Positions 27,906-37,504 of a stretch of 64,000 nt of DNA are shown here, one piece after another. The position numbers were made by a program, and so were the translations under genes. The DNA lies in the NCBI GenBank assembly GCA_021166725.1, contig JAJPES010000057.1:1-64000 (forward strand). Direction: 5' to 3'. Position 1 is the stretch's first letter. Each line of letters begins with the position of its first letter. Below the pieces are notes generated by a model, which worked only from the letters and a program-made list of their open reading frames with translations, was not told the origin of the DNA and searched no databases. Source of the DNA: Burkholderiaceae bacterium (GTDB lineage: Bacteria > Pseudomonadota > Gammaproteobacteria > Burkholderiales > Burkholderiaceae_E).

Positions 27906-29000
27906 ATGATCCTCGTCACCGGCGGCTGCGGTTTCATCGGCGCGCGCTTCGTCGTCGAATGGCTCGAGAGCAGCGACGAGCCGCTGCTGAACCTCGACGC
28001 GCTCACCTATGCAGCGCGCCCCGCGGCGCTATCGACCTGCGCGACCGACGCGCGCTACCGCTTCGTGCGCGGCGACGTCTGCGACGCACCACTCGTCGCC
28101 GCCCTGCTCGCCGAGCACCGGCCGCGCGCCATCGTGCACCTGGCCGCCGAGACGCACGTCGACCGCTCGATAGCCGACGCTGCCGCCTTCGGCCGCACCA
28201 ACGCGCTCGGCACGCTCGTGTTGCTGCAGGCCGCGCACTCGCATCTCGCGGGGCTTTCCGCCGAGGAGGCCGCGCGCTTCCGCTTCCTGCACTGCTCCAC
28301 CGACGAGGTGTTCGGCTCGCTCGCAGTCGACGACGAGCCGTGCGACGAAAACGCGCCCTACCGCCCGCGCAACCCCTACGCTGCTTCGAAGGCGGCCGCC
28401 GACCATTTCGTCGCCGCCTTCCACGTGACGCACGCGGTCCCCACGCTGGTCACCCGCGGCTCGAACACCTACGGACCCGGCCAGCATCCCGAGAAGCTCG
28501 TCGCGCTGGCGATCGAGCGGCTGCTCGCCGACGAACCCGTACCGCTGTACGGCGACGGACTGGCGGTGCGCGACTGGCTGTACGTCAGCGACCACGTCGC
28601 GGCGCTGCGCACCGTGCTCGAGCGAGGCCGACCCGGCGAGAGCTACAACGTTGCCGGACATCAGAGCGTGACGAACCGCGAACTGATCGAACGGCTGATC
28701 GAAGCGGTGGACGTCGAACGCGAGGCGCATGCGGCCTGCAGCCGCGACGGCGGCGCCGTGAATAACGCGACGGTCGGCGCTTCCTGCGTCGGACTCGCCG
28801 GCACGGAGCGCAACGCCTTCGGCGAGCGCATCCGCTTCGTCGCCGACCGCCCCGGCCACGATCGCCGCTATGCGCTCGACGACCGCAAACTGCGCGCCGA
28901 GACCGGCTGGTCTCCGCAGGTGAGCCTGGGCGAGGGCCTGCGCGCGACCGTCCGCACCCGTCTCGCACCGATCGACCTTGGAATCGAGAATCCGCCGTGA
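27906..29000 (+). CDS. rfbB: dTDP-glucose 4,6-dehydratase
   Basis: MILVTGGCGFIGARFVVEWL...HLAAETHVDRSI...FLHCSTDEVFGSL...YAASKAAADHFV...TRGSNTYGPGQHPEKLVAL. Confidence 0.95.
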   Translation: MILVTGGCGFIGARFVVEWLESSDEPLLNLDALTYAARPAALSTCATDARYRFVRGDVCDAPLVAALLAEHRPRAIVHLAAETHVDRSIADAAAFGRTNALGTLVLLQAAHSHLAGLSAEEAARFRFLHCSTDEVFGSLAVDDEPCDENAPYRPRNPYAASKAAADHFVAAFHVTHAVPTLVTRGSNTYGPGQHPEKLVALAIERLLADEPVPLYGDGLAVRDWLYVSDHVAALRTVLERGRPGESYNVAGHQSVTNRELIERLIEAVDVEREAHAACSRDGGAVNNATVGASCVGLAGTERNAFGERIRFVADRPGHDRRYALDDRKLRAETGWSPQVSLGEGLRATVRTRLAPIDLGIENPP

Positions 29001-29569
29001 AACTGCGCATCGCCGATCCGAGCGGCTGGGCGCTGTTCGACTCCGAAGCGCACCACGACGAACGAGGCTGGCTCGCCGAAACGCTGCGCATCGAAGCGCT
29101 GCATGCCCACGCGGGCGGCGTGCGCATCATGCAGCAGAACCTGAGCGCGAGCCGGCGCGGCGTGCTGCGCGGCCTGCACTACCAGGTCGAAGCGCCGCAG
29201 GGCAAGCTCGTGCAGGTCGTGCAGGGCCGCATCTTCGATGCGATCGTCGACCTGCGGCGTGGTTCGCCGAGCTTCGGCAGCAGCTTCGTCTTCGAGATGC
29301 GTGCGGAGTCGCTTCAGTCGCTGTGGGTGCCGCCGGGCTTCGCCCACGGATTCCTGGCGCTCGACGACGTCGTGGTGCTGTATGCGTTGACCGAACCGCG
29401 CATCGCGCACGCCGAGCGCGTGCTGCGCTGGGATTCGCCCGAGCTCGCGATCGAATGGCCGCTGCAAGGGCGCGCGCCGCTGCTTTCCGCGCGGGATCGC
29501 TCGGCGCCGGGGTGGCGCGAGGCGCAGGCATTCGACTCGGCCGATCCCGGTCGAGACGTATCGCGGTGA
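28997..29569 (+). CDS. rfbC: dTDP-4-dehydrorhamnose 3,5-epimerase
   Basis: QQNLSASRRGVLRGLHYQVEAPQGKLVQVVQGRIFDAIVDLRRGSPSFG...PPGFAHGFLALDD. Confidence 0.95.
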   Translation: MKLRIADPSGWALFDSEAHHDERGWLAETLRIEALHAHAGGVRIMQQNLSASRRGVLRGLHYQVEAPQGKLVQVVQGRIFDAIVDLRRGSPSFGSSFVFEMRAESLQSLWVPPGFAHGFLALDDVVVLYALTEPRIAHAERVLRWDSPELAIEWPLQGRAPLLSARDRSAPGWREAQAFDSADPGRDVSR

Positions 29570-30534
29570 AGGAGGCCCGGCGCATCCTGCTGCTCGGCGG
29601 CACCGGCCGCCTCGGCATGGCGATCGCAAGACACATCCGACTCGCCGCGAACGCGAGCATCGACGCATGCGGGTCGGCCCGCGAAACCGGTCCGTCGTCC
29701 GCCCGGCCCGCGCCCGCGCTTTTCGCGCCGTCGCGCATCGCGCTGGCGCTCGATACGCGCATACCACTCGAGGCCGCCGAGCGCTGGATCGAAACCTGGA
29801 AACCCGAGGTCATCGTCAATTGCATCGCGGCGAGCGACGTCGACCGCTGCGAACACGAACCGCTCGAAGCGATCCGCATCAACACCGATCTGCCCGGCGC
29901 ACTGGCAAAAGCCGCCCGACGCGCAAACGTGCACCTCGTTCATTTCTCCACCGATTTCGTATTCGACGGCGAATTGCGGCGACCGTATCGGGAGGACGAC
30001 CCGGCAGCGCCGCTGTCGGTTTACGGCGAAAGCAAGCTGCACGGCGAAAAGGCGATCGCCTCCGAAAATCCGTCGCACTGGATATTCCGCATCAGCTGGC
30101 TCTATGGGGGCCGCGAGCGAAATCTCGCCGCCACGCTGCTCGATCCGGCCAACGCCGGGCGCACCATCGCGCTGAGCGTCGACCGCATCGGCGTGCCGAA
30201 CCCGGTCCAGTTGCTCGCCCGGGAAATCGTGCACGCGATCGGATACGTGCATGGGCCGCTGCAGCCGGCCGACGGCGTTTATCACCTGTCGTGCCGGGGG
30301 CAGGCGAGCTGGCACGAATTCGGCCGCGAGTTCGTCGCGCAGGCAATCGACGCGGGCTGCCTCGCGCCCGGCAATGCACCGCGAATCGAGGCGATCCACG
30401 AACAGACCATGGAGCGTCCGGCACGGCGTCCGCCCTGGTCGGTACTCGACGCGTCCAGATACGAAACGACGTTCGAACGTCCGCTCCCCGATTGGCGCGC
30501 GGCGATAACGCTCGCACTGCAACGAGCGGAGTAA
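29566..30534 (+). CDS. rfbD: dTDP-4-dehydrorhamnose reductase
   Basis: RRILLLGGTGRLGMAIA...VNCIAASDVDRCEHEP...HFSTDFVFDGELRRPYREDDPAAPLSVYGESKLHGE. Confidence 0.93.
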   Translation: MKEARRILLLGGTGRLGMAIARHIRLAANASIDACGSARETGPSSARPAPALFAPSRIALALDTRIPLEAAERWIETWKPEVIVNCIAASDVDRCEHEPLEAIRINTDLPGALAKAARRANVHLVHFSTDFVFDGELRRPYREDDPAAPLSVYGESKLHGEKAIASENPSHWIFRISWLYGGRERNLAATLLDPANAGRTIALSVDRIGVPNPVQLLAREIVHAIGYVHGPLQPADGVYHLSCRGQASWHEFGREFVAQAIDAGCLAPGNAPRIEAIHEQTMERPARRPPWSVLDASRYETTFERPLPDWRAAITLALQRAE

Positions 30535-30650
30535 CCCGAATGCACCATATTCCGGTAGTGCTCCCTGCACGCCTTGTGGCAGTATTCCGCGACGCGCGGA
30601 TCACCCGATTCCGCGGAAGAAGGACCTGAACCGAGGAGTCACAAAAGAAA

Positions 30651-30989
30651 ATGCCGCGTCGATCTTATGAATCCATTCGCAAGCAGATCGAGAAACTCGA
30701 AGCACAGGCCGCAAAACTCGAAGCCGTCGCCGACGAGAAGAAGAAGAAGTCCGTCGGACAGGTCGTCACGCTGATGAAAAAACTCGACGTCACCGCCGAA
30801 GACCTCGTCGAGTACCGCCCGCGCCGGGGCCGCGCCGCGAAGAAGGCGGCCGGCACCCGCAAACCGGTGGCGCCGAAGTTCCGCAACAGCAAGACCGGTG
30901 AAACCTGGAGCGGTCGCGGCCGTACGCCGCGCTGGCTGGCCGCGCTCGAGGCGCAGGGGAAATCGCGCGAGGATTACAGGATCCAGTAG
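30651..30989 (+). CDS. H-NS family nucleoid-associated protein
   Basis: IRKQIEKLEAQAAKLEAVADEKKKKSVGQVV...KFRNSKTGETWSGRGRTPRWLAALEAQGKSREDY. Confidence 0.9.
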   Translation: MPRRSYESIRKQIEKLEAQAAKLEAVADEKKKKSVGQVVTLMKKLDVTAEDLVEYRPRRGRAAKKAAGTRKPVAPKFRNSKTGETWSGRGRTPRWLAALEAQGKSREDYRIQ

Positions 30990-31014
30990 GAGCGGGTTCA
31001 GCGAACGGGGAGGA

Positions 31015-31434
31015 TCACTCGGCTCGAAGCGCGCGTTCGAGCAATGGATGCCGGCGCTCGGCGAACGGATCGACGACCGTAATACCGCGCCAGGTGAAAC
31101 CCGGCGCAAGATCCTCGCCGAGCAGCATTCGGCACTGGTTCTCGGCGACTACCGACAGGATCAAAGCGTCCCAGATCTGCAATTCGCGATCCGCGGATAA
31201 ATCGAGTGCTGCCTGAAATGCGCGCCACGATGAGTCGGCTACCTCGAAACTGTCGGCCCACTCGAGAATCGCATTTCGCGCTTCCTTGCGGCTGCGTAAC
31301 AGCTTTTTCGTGAGAACGTTGAAAAGCTCTCCGAGGACCTGGGCCGGAACGATCACGGCATTGCCCGGCAGGAGCGCAATCAACTCGCGGGCGCAGGCGA
31401 GGATATCCGTTGCGAGAGCGCATGTCCGATGCTG
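31015..31434 (-). pseudogene. PIN-domain toxin remnant, N-terminus with catalytic DTN missing
   Basis: TDILACARELIALLPGNAVIVPAQVLGELFNVLTKKLLRSRKEARNAILEWADSFEVADSSWRAFQAALDLSADRELQIWDALILSVVAENQCRMLLGEDL...VDPF. Confidence 0.7.
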
Positions 31435-31552
31435 GAACGATCGCGGCCACCGCTTTCCCGCGCGACAGAACGGTGATGCGCCCACCGCGCGATACTTCTT
31501 TCAACAGAGCCGAGAAATGCCGATTCGCATCGGCGGCGCTGACGCTTCTCAT
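31420..31552 (-). pseudogene. Phd/YefM-type antitoxin, C-terminally truncated
   Basis: MRSVSAADANRHFSALLKEVSRGGRITVLSRGKAVAAIVPAS, then runs out of frame into the toxin remnant. Confidence 0.7.
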
Positions 31553-31571
31553 CGCAGGACAACCGATATAT

Positions 31572-31591
31572 AGGTAGTGATGAGCACTACT
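31572..31591. promoter_or_regulatory. Candidate operator of the decayed Phd-PIN module
   Basis: aggtagtg-atgag-cactact: 7-bp inverted repeat immediately upstream of the antitoxin. Confidence 0.45.
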
Positions 31592-31648
31592 TAATCGCGC
31601 CGAGCACCATCACGCAAGAAAACGCGTGATCCCTCGCCGCAACGTCCG

Positions 31649-33040
31649 CTAGAACGGTAGGCGTGCCTCGGGCGAGACCGCGCGGATCGCGCGCCTGAAA
31701 TCCGCCTGGATGCGCTCGAGCGCCGCCGGCGTATCGGCCTCGAAGCGGATCACGACCACCGGCGTCGTGTTCGACGGTCGCGCGAGGCCGAAACCGTCCG
31801 GATATTCCACCCGCACGCCGTCGATGGTAATGACCTCGGTCGCTCCGTCGAAGCGGGCTTCGCGCTGCAGTTTCTCCACCAGCGCAAAATTCTCGCCCTC
31901 GGCGGTTTTCAGGTGCAATTCCGGCGTCGCCGGAGAATCGGGCAATGCGTCGAGCACCGCGCCCGGATTCCGGCTGCTCGAAAGGATCTCGAGCAGTCGC
32001 GCGCCGGTATAAAGGCCGTCGTCGAACCCGTACCAGCGCTCCTTGAAGAAGACGTGCCCGCTCATCTCCCCGGCGAGCGGCGCACCGCTTTCCTTCAGCT
32101 TGGCCTTGATCAGCGAATGCCCGGTGCGCCACATCGTCGGGCGACCGCCATGCGAGCGGACGAACGAAGCGACGTTGCGACTGCATTTCACGTCGTAGAC
32201 GATCTCCGCACCCGGGTTCCGCGAGAGCACGTCCTTCGCGAACAGCATCAATTGCCGATCGGGCCAGATGATGTTGCCGTCCTTCGTCACGACACCGAGC
32301 CGATCGCCGTCGCCGTCGAAGGCCAGGCCGATTTCCGCATCGGTTTCGCGCAGACAGCGGATCAGGTCCTGCAGGTTTTCCGGATGCGCCGGATCCGGAT
32401 GGTGGTTCGGAAACGTTCCGTCGACTTCGCAAAACAACTCGATAACCTCGCAGCCCAGCGCGCGAAAGAGTTGCGGCGCGACCGCGCCGGCAACGCCGTT
32501 ACCGCAATCGATCGCGATCTTCATCGGACGGGCGAGCTTCACGTCGCCGACGATGCGCTCGATGTAACGCGCGACGAGATCTTCGCTGCGCATGCCACCG
32601 CGGCGCTGCCCGGACACCGCGGCGGGCGCACCGAAAACGATCGTTCCTCGCAACCGCTGGATCGCGTCGCCGTAAATCGCATCGCCGGCGATGACCATCT
32701 TCAGGCCGTTGTAGTCGGGGGGATTGTGACTCCCGGTAACGGCCACTCCGGTACGCGTGCCCAACTCGAAAGTCGCGTAATAGACGACCGGCGTCGGCAC
32801 CATGCCGATGTCGATCACATCGACGCCGGCGTCGCGGAACCCCTCAGCGAGCGCAGCGGACAGCGCGGGGCCCGACAGGCGGCCATCACGACCGATCACC
32901 GTCTCGCGCATGCCGGCCTCTCGCGCCTGTGCGCCGAGGGCGAGACCGATCGCTCGCACCACATCGACCGTGAGCGTGTCGTCGACGATGCCGCGGATGT
33001 CGTAGGCCTTGAAGATCGACGGCGATATGCGCATGGGCAT
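31649..33040 (-). CDS. Phosphomannomutase/phosphoglucomutase (ManB/AlgC-like)
   Basis: IFKAYDIRGIVDDTL...AVTGSHNPPDYNGLKMV...LAFDGDGDRLGVVTKDGNIIWPDRQLMLFAKDVL. Confidence 0.94.
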   Translation of the reverse strand: MPMRISPSIFKAYDIRGIVDDTLTVDVVRAIGLALGAQAREAGMRETVIGRDGRLSGPALSAALAEGFRDAGVDVIDIGMVPTPVVYYATFELGTRTGVAVTGSHNPPDYNGLKMVIAGDAIYGDAIQRLRGTIVFGAPAAVSGQRRGGMRSEDLVARYIERIVGDVKLARPMKIAIDCGNGVAGAVAPQLFRALGCEVIELFCEVDGTFPNHHPDPAHPENLQDLIRCLRETDAEIGLAFDGDGDRLGVVTKDGNIIWPDRQLMLFAKDVLSRNPGAEIVYDVKCSRNVASFVRSHGGRPTMWRTGHSLIKAKLKESGAPLAGEMSGHVFFKERWYGFDDGLYTGARLLEILSSSRNPGAVLDALPDSPATPELHLKTAEGENFALVEKLQREARFDGATEVITIDGVRVEYPDGFGLARPSNTTPVVVIRFEADTPAALERIQADFRRAIRAVSPEARLPF

Positions 33041-33441
33041 CACGTGGAGAGTTGCACGAGCCGAAGGTCGGTGCATTCCGCGATGGCGCGGAAATCCCGA
33101 TCCTTGGTCAACAAGACAAGATCGTGTCGCAGGCATCCCTGCGCGATCAGACAATCGACATTCGAGCGAATCGTGCGCCCGCGTGAGCGACATGCCCTGA
33201 AAATCCGCGCAGCCTCGAGGCAGTCGCCGCGATCGGCTTCGGGCAATTCGTCGAAAGCCTCGAGTAGATGAGCGATGCGCGCGGCCTCGCCGTCGCCACG
33301 GAGACCCGAGAGAAGCTCGACCAGCACGATTCCCGGAATTTGAATCGGCTCCCCGTCGGCGATCAAGGCAGCCAGCAGTTGCGCTTCACGGGAATCGTGA
33401 GCATTGAAGAAGTCGATCCATACAGAAGTGTCAACGAGCAT
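33040..33441 (-). CDS. PIN-domain toxin (VapC family)
   Basis: MLVDTSVWIDFFNAHDSREAQLLAALIADGEPIQIPGIVLVELLSGLRGDGEAARIAHLLEAF...DCLIAQGCLRHDLVLLTKDRDFRAIAECTDLRL. Confidence 0.92.
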   Translation of the reverse strand: MLVDTSVWIDFFNAHDSREAQLLAALIADGEPIQIPGIVLVELLSGLRGDGEAARIAHLLEAFDELPEADRGDCLEAARIFRACRSRGRTIRSNVDCLIAQGCLRHDLVLLTKDRDFRAIAECTDLRLVQLST

Positions 33442-33649
33442 CGCTCGCACTTTCGTTACGAGTTCTGCGCAACTGGTCGAGATCGCCGTCCCAGCTGACC
33501 TTCCCGCGTAATGCAAGGAGTTCGCGGCGCTTCAAGGATTTCGACAACTCGACGAGGGCAGCGTTGATCGCCGCCTTCTTCGTCTCGAAGGCTCCCAGGC
33601 GGAGAACCTCCTGCAGCAGATCGTCATCGACTTCGACGTGCGTTTTCAT
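33431..33649 (-). CDS. VapB-type antitoxin
   Basis: MKTHVEVDDDLLQEVLRLGAFETKKAAINAALVELSKSLKRRELLALRGKVSWDGDLDQLRRTR; overlaps toxin. Confidence 0.9.
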   Translation of the reverse strand: MKTHVEVDDDLLQEVLRLGAFETKKAAINAALVELSKSLKRRELLALRGKVSWDGDLDQLRRTRNESASDAR

Positions 33650-33668
33650 CCCAAGAGGATAGCACTCG

Positions 33669-33699
33669 ATGTACATGAAAGCGCTAGTTCTGTGTACAT
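33669..33699. promoter_or_regulatory. Candidate vapBC operator
   Basis: atgtaca-N17-tgtacat inverted repeat immediately upstream of vapB. Confidence 0.55.
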
Positions 33700-33754
33700 A
33701 GACCGTCTGGATCCTTGCACGGTCATCAAGTGCGCGGGCCGGGCCTCGAACGCG

Positions 33755-35641
33755 CTACGCCCCGCCCGCCGCAGAACTCTTCCCGGCCACCACCCGCAGC
33801 GCTGGCGCCTGCTTCGGCAGGAAAGGCGTGTACTCGGGCACGCGCGCAGCCAGCTCCTTACGCACAGTCGCGTCGTCGGCGGGCGCGGGCTGCTCGAGCC
33901 AGCTTCGCAGCGACGCGAGGAAGTCGACGTCCACGGGACGAGAACGCGCGATGCGCAGCTTCGGATGCGGCGTCTCGCGCGTCTGCTCGGCGTCCGCGAG
34001 GAGTTCCTCGTATAGCTTCTCGCCGGGACGAAGGCCGGTGAACTCGATGCGGATGTCGGATTCCGAATAGCCGGACAGTCGGATCATGTTGCGCGCGAGA
34101 TCGACGATCTTCACCGGCTCACCCATGTCGAGCACGAAGATCTCGCCGCCTCCGCCCATCGCGGCCGCCTGCAGCACGAGTTGCGCGGCTTCGGGAATCG
34201 ACATGAAGTAGCGCGTTATGTCCGGGTGGGTGACGGTGACCGGCCCGCCCTTGGCGATCTGCGCCTGGAACTTGGGGATGACACTGCCGGCGCTGCCGAG
34301 GACATTGCCGAAGCGGACGATTTCGAACTGGGTCGCTTCGCCGGAAGCCTGGAGCGCCTGGCATGCCATCTCGGCGAGACGCTTCGTGGCTCCCATGACG
34401 TTCGTGGGGTTCACGGCCTTGTCGGTGGAGATGAGGACGAAGCGCTCGGCGCCGAACTCGCGCGCGCACTCGGCGACGCGCAGCGTGCCGAGGACGTTGT
34501 TGCGCACCGCCTGCCATGCGTTGCCGACCTCCATCAGTGGGACGTGCTTGTAGGCGGCGGCGTGGAAGATCACGTCCGGACGGTGCGTCTCAAAGACCTC
34601 GCACACGCGCGCGGCATCCTTGACGTCGCCCGCCAGCGGAACGATCCGCAATTGCGGGCGGTTCACTGCGAACCACTGCTCGAGTGTGTACAGCGCATAC
34701 TCGTTGTGCTCGAAGAGCACGAGCGTCGCCGGATCGAAGCGCGAGAGCTGGCGGCACAACTCGCTCCCGATCGACCCGCCCGCTCCGGTCACGAGCACCG
34801 TACGTCCGCGGAGCATCGACTCGACGTGCTCGGTGTCGATCTGCACCGTTTCGCGCCCGAGCAGGTCCTCGATCTCGACCCTTCGCAGCAACGACACGGA
34901 TACACGGCCCGAGAGCAGGTCCTCGATGCCCGGGACCGTGAAAACCAGCGCCCCCGCACCAACGGCGAGATCGGTCGCGCGCCGGCGCGTCGCCGAAGAC
35001 GCCGAAGGAATGGCGAGGATCACATGGCGCGCCTTCTCGTCCTCGAGCACCTGCGGAAGCATCTCGATGGCACCGAAGACCGGCCGCCCGAGCACCTCCC
35101 TGCCCCACTTGCCCGGGTCATCGTCGACGAGGCCAACGACGCGCCAATCGGGGAGCCGATCGAGATCGCGCACGAGCATCGCACCGCCCCGACCCGCGCC
35201 GACGATCACGACCGGCTTGCCCTCGGCGCTCAAGCCGCCGTAGAGCCGCTGCTCCTTGCTCATCCGGTACAGGACGCGACCCCCGGCCATCCAGGCCGCG
35301 AGCAGCATCGGGTAGAGCACGAGCGTCGATCGCGGCGTGCTCTCGTCGAAGCGGTACAGCGCGGCGAACACGATCAGCACGAGCGACGACATGGCGACGA
35401 CACGAAGCACACGCTTCAGGTCAGGCAGGCTGGCGAAGATCCACAGGCCCCGGTAGAGCCCCGCGTAGCGGCAGATGAGGAAATGTGCGGGGACGACGAC
35501 GAGCAGGCCCAGGTACATGTGCTCTACATAAGCGGCGGGCCAGTCGAAGTTGAAGCGCAGCAGGAACGCACCGACCCAGGCGAAGACGGGCGCAGCGAGG
35601 TCGAACAGCGCGGCGAAGATGGAGCGGAGCGAGATGCGCAC
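33755..35641 (-). CDS. Membrane-bound NDP-sugar dehydratase/epimerase (CapD/WbpM-like polysaccharide biosynthesis protein)
   Basis: N-terminal TM region then [37 protein letters not shown]...[26 protein letters not shown]...[20 protein letters not shown]. The 1199-aa ORF is a spurious extension. Confidence 0.93.
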   Translation of the reverse strand: MRISLRSIFAALFDLAAPVFAWVGAFLLRFNFDWPAAYVEHMYLGLLVVVPAHFLICRYAGLYRGLWIFASLPDLKRVLRVVAMSSLVLIVFAALYRFDESTPRSTLVLYPMLLAAWMAGGRVLYRMSKEQRLYGGLSAEGKPVVIVGAGRGGAMLVRDLDRLPDWRVVGLVDDDPGKWGREVLGRPVFGAIEMLPQVLEDEKARHVILAIPSASSATRRRATDLAVGAGALVFTVPGIEDLLSGRVSVSLLRRVEIEDLLGRETVQIDTEHVESMLRGRTVLVTGAGGSIGSELCRQLSRFDPATLVLFEHNEYALYTLEQWFAVNRPQLRIVPLAGDVKDAARVCEVFETHRPDVIFHAAAYKHVPLMEVGNAWQAVRNNVLGTLRVAECAREFGAERFVLISTDKAVNPTNVMGATKRLAEMACQALQASGEATQFEIVRFGNVLGSAGSVIPKFQAQIAKGGPVTVTHPDITRYFMSIPEAAQLVLQAAAMGGGGEIFVLDMGEPVKIVDLARNMIRLSGYSESDIRIEFTGLRPGEKLYEELLADAEQTRETPHPKLRIARSRPVDVDFLASLRSWLEQPAPADDATVRKELAARVPEYTPFLPKQAPALRVVAGKSSAAGGA

Positions 35642-35803
35642 GGTCGCGATCTTACGCTGGCACCGGCGCCTACCCGGGAAAACCCGTGGTGCTGCTCGCG
35701 AATGACCGCCAGGGAGCGCCGGATGCAGCGGCGTCGAGCGGCCGGGATCGGCTGCACGCGGTGCCGTAGAATGCCGTCCGGCATTGGGCAGCAGGAAGCA
35801 GGA

Positions 35804-36385
35804 ATGGACAGCGTCGACATTCACCCGTCGGCCATCGTTGACGAAGGCGCGCAGGTCGGTGCGGGAACACGGATCTGGCACTGGGTTCACGTATGCGCCG
35901 GCGCCCGGATCGGCGACCGCTGCTCGCTCGGGCAGAACGTCTTCGTCGGGAACCGGGTCGTCATCGGGGACCGCGTGAAGATCCAGAACAATGTCTCGAT
36001 CTATGACAACGTGACGCTCGAGGACGATGTGTTCTGCGGCCCGAGCATGGTGTTCACGAACGTCTACAACCCGCGCGCCGCGGTTGAGCGCAAGAGCGAG
36101 TACCGCGACACGGTCGTGCGCCGGGGCGCCACGCTCGGCGCGAACTGCACAATCGTCTGCGGCGTGACGATCGGCGAATACGCGTTCGTCGGCGCCGGCG
36201 CGGTCGTGAACCGCGACGTCCCGGCCTACGCGCTGATGGTCGGCGTGCCGGCGCGCCAGGTCGGCTGGATGAGCCGGCACGGCGAGCAGCTCGATCTCCC
36301 CTTGAAGGGAAGCGGCGAAGCCGTCTGCCCGCACACCGGCGATCGCTATCGCCTGCGCGACGGCATTTGTACGCTTCGGCCCTGA
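35804..36385 (+). CDS. wbpD: UDP-2-acetamido-3-amino-2,3-dideoxy-glucuronate N-acetyltransferase-like (WbpD family)
   Basis: Left-handed beta-helix: [86 protein letters not shown]. Confidence 0.85.
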   Translation: MDSVDIHPSAIVDEGAQVGAGTRIWHWVHVCAGARIGDRCSLGQNVFVGNRVVIGDRVKIQNNVSIYDNVTLEDDVFCGPSMVFTNVYNPRAAVERKSEYRDTVVRRGATLGANCTIVCGVTIGEYAFVGAGAVVNRDVPAYALMVGVPARQVGWMSRHGEQLDLPLKGSGEAVCPHTGDRYRLRDGICTLRP

Positions 36386-36412
36386 CCTCCCCGCATTCGA
36401 TCCAGGCACCCC

Positions 36413-37504
36413 ATGCAGTTCATCGACCTCAAGACGCAATACGCAGCGCTGAAGCCCGAGATCGACCGTCGCATCCAAGCCGTGCTCGACCACGGCCAGT
36501 ACATCATGGGCCCCGAGGTGCGCGAACTCGAGGAGCGGCTCGAGCAGTTCACCGGATCGAAGCACTGCATCACGGTGGCCTCCGGCACCGAGGCGCTGCT
36601 CATCGCGCTGATGGCGCTGGGTATCGGCCGCGGCGACGAAGTCATCACCACGCCGTTCACCTTCGTAGCGACGGCGGAGATGATCGTGCTGCTCGGCGCC
36701 AAGCCCGTGTTCGTCGACATCGATCCGTCGACCGGCAACATCGACGCCTCGCGGATCGAGTCGCGCATCACCGCGCGCACGAAGGCGATCATGCCGGTGG
36801 CGCTCTACGGCCAGCCGGCCGACATGGACGAGATCAACGCGGTCGCGGCCCGGCACGGCCTGCCGGTGATCGAGGACGCCGCCCAGAGCTTCGGCGCCGA
36901 ATACAAGGAGCGCAAGAGCTGCAACCTGTCGACCATCGGCTGCACGAGCTTCTTCCCAAGCAAGCCGCTCGGCTGCTACGGCGACGGCGGCGCGCTCTTC
37001 ACGAACGACGAGGCGCTGGCCCGGCGCATGCGCGAGATCCGCGTGCACGGCCAGGAGCGCCGCTATCACCACACCTCGATCGGCGTCGGCGGCCGGATGG
37101 ACACGCTGCAGTGCGCCATCGTCCTCGGCAAGCTCGGGCGCTTCGCGTGGGAGACGGCCGAGCGCCAGCGCAAGGCGCAGCGCTATCTGGCGCTGCTGCG
37201 CGAAGTCGCCTCCGTGCGCATGCTGCAGCCCAAGCCGGACCGGACGTCGGCCTGGGCACAGTTCACGGTGCTCTGCGACAACCGCGCGGTCCTCCAGCAG
37301 CGGCTGTCCGCGGCCGGGATTCCGACCGCAGTTCATTACCCGATTCCGTTGCACCGGCAGCCGGCGTACGAGGCGCTGTGCGACGGCGAGGAGTTCGAGG
37401 TCGCATCGGCGATGGCAGAGCGGGTGATGAGCCTGCCGATGTCGGCCGACCTCGGGGAAGCCGATCAGAAGCGGGTCGTCGCGGAACTCGCGAAGGCGGC
37501 GTGA
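36413..37504 (+). CDS. wbpE: DegT/DnrJ/EryC1/StrS aminotransferase (WbpE-like)
   Basis: MQFIDLKTQYAALKPEIDRRIQAVLDHGQYIMGPEVRELEERLEQFTGSKHCITVASGTEALLIALMALGIGRGDEVITTPFTF. Confidence 0.88.
   Translation: MQFIDLKTQYAALKPEIDRRIQAVLDHGQYIMGPEVRELEERLEQFTGSKHCITVASGTEALLIALMALGIGRGDEVITTPFTFVATAEMIVLLGAKPVFVDIDPSTGNIDASRIESRITARTKAIMPVALYGQPADMDEINAVAARHGLPVIEDAAQSFGAEYKERKSCNLSTIGCTSFFPSKPLGCYGDGGALFTNDEALARRMREIRVHGQERRYHHTSIGVGGRMDTLQCAIVLGKLGRFAWETAERQRKAQRYLALLREVASVRMLQPKPDRTSAWAQFTVLCDNRAVLQQRLSAAGIPTAVHYPIPLHRQPAYEALCDGEEFEVASAMAERVMSLPMSADLGEADQKRVVAELAKAA

Noticed and set aside
33755-37354. Single 1199-aa minus ORF
   Set aside because: Only the portion up to 35641 (GTG) is the CapD/WbpM-like protein; the rest is antisense to wbpD/wbpE.
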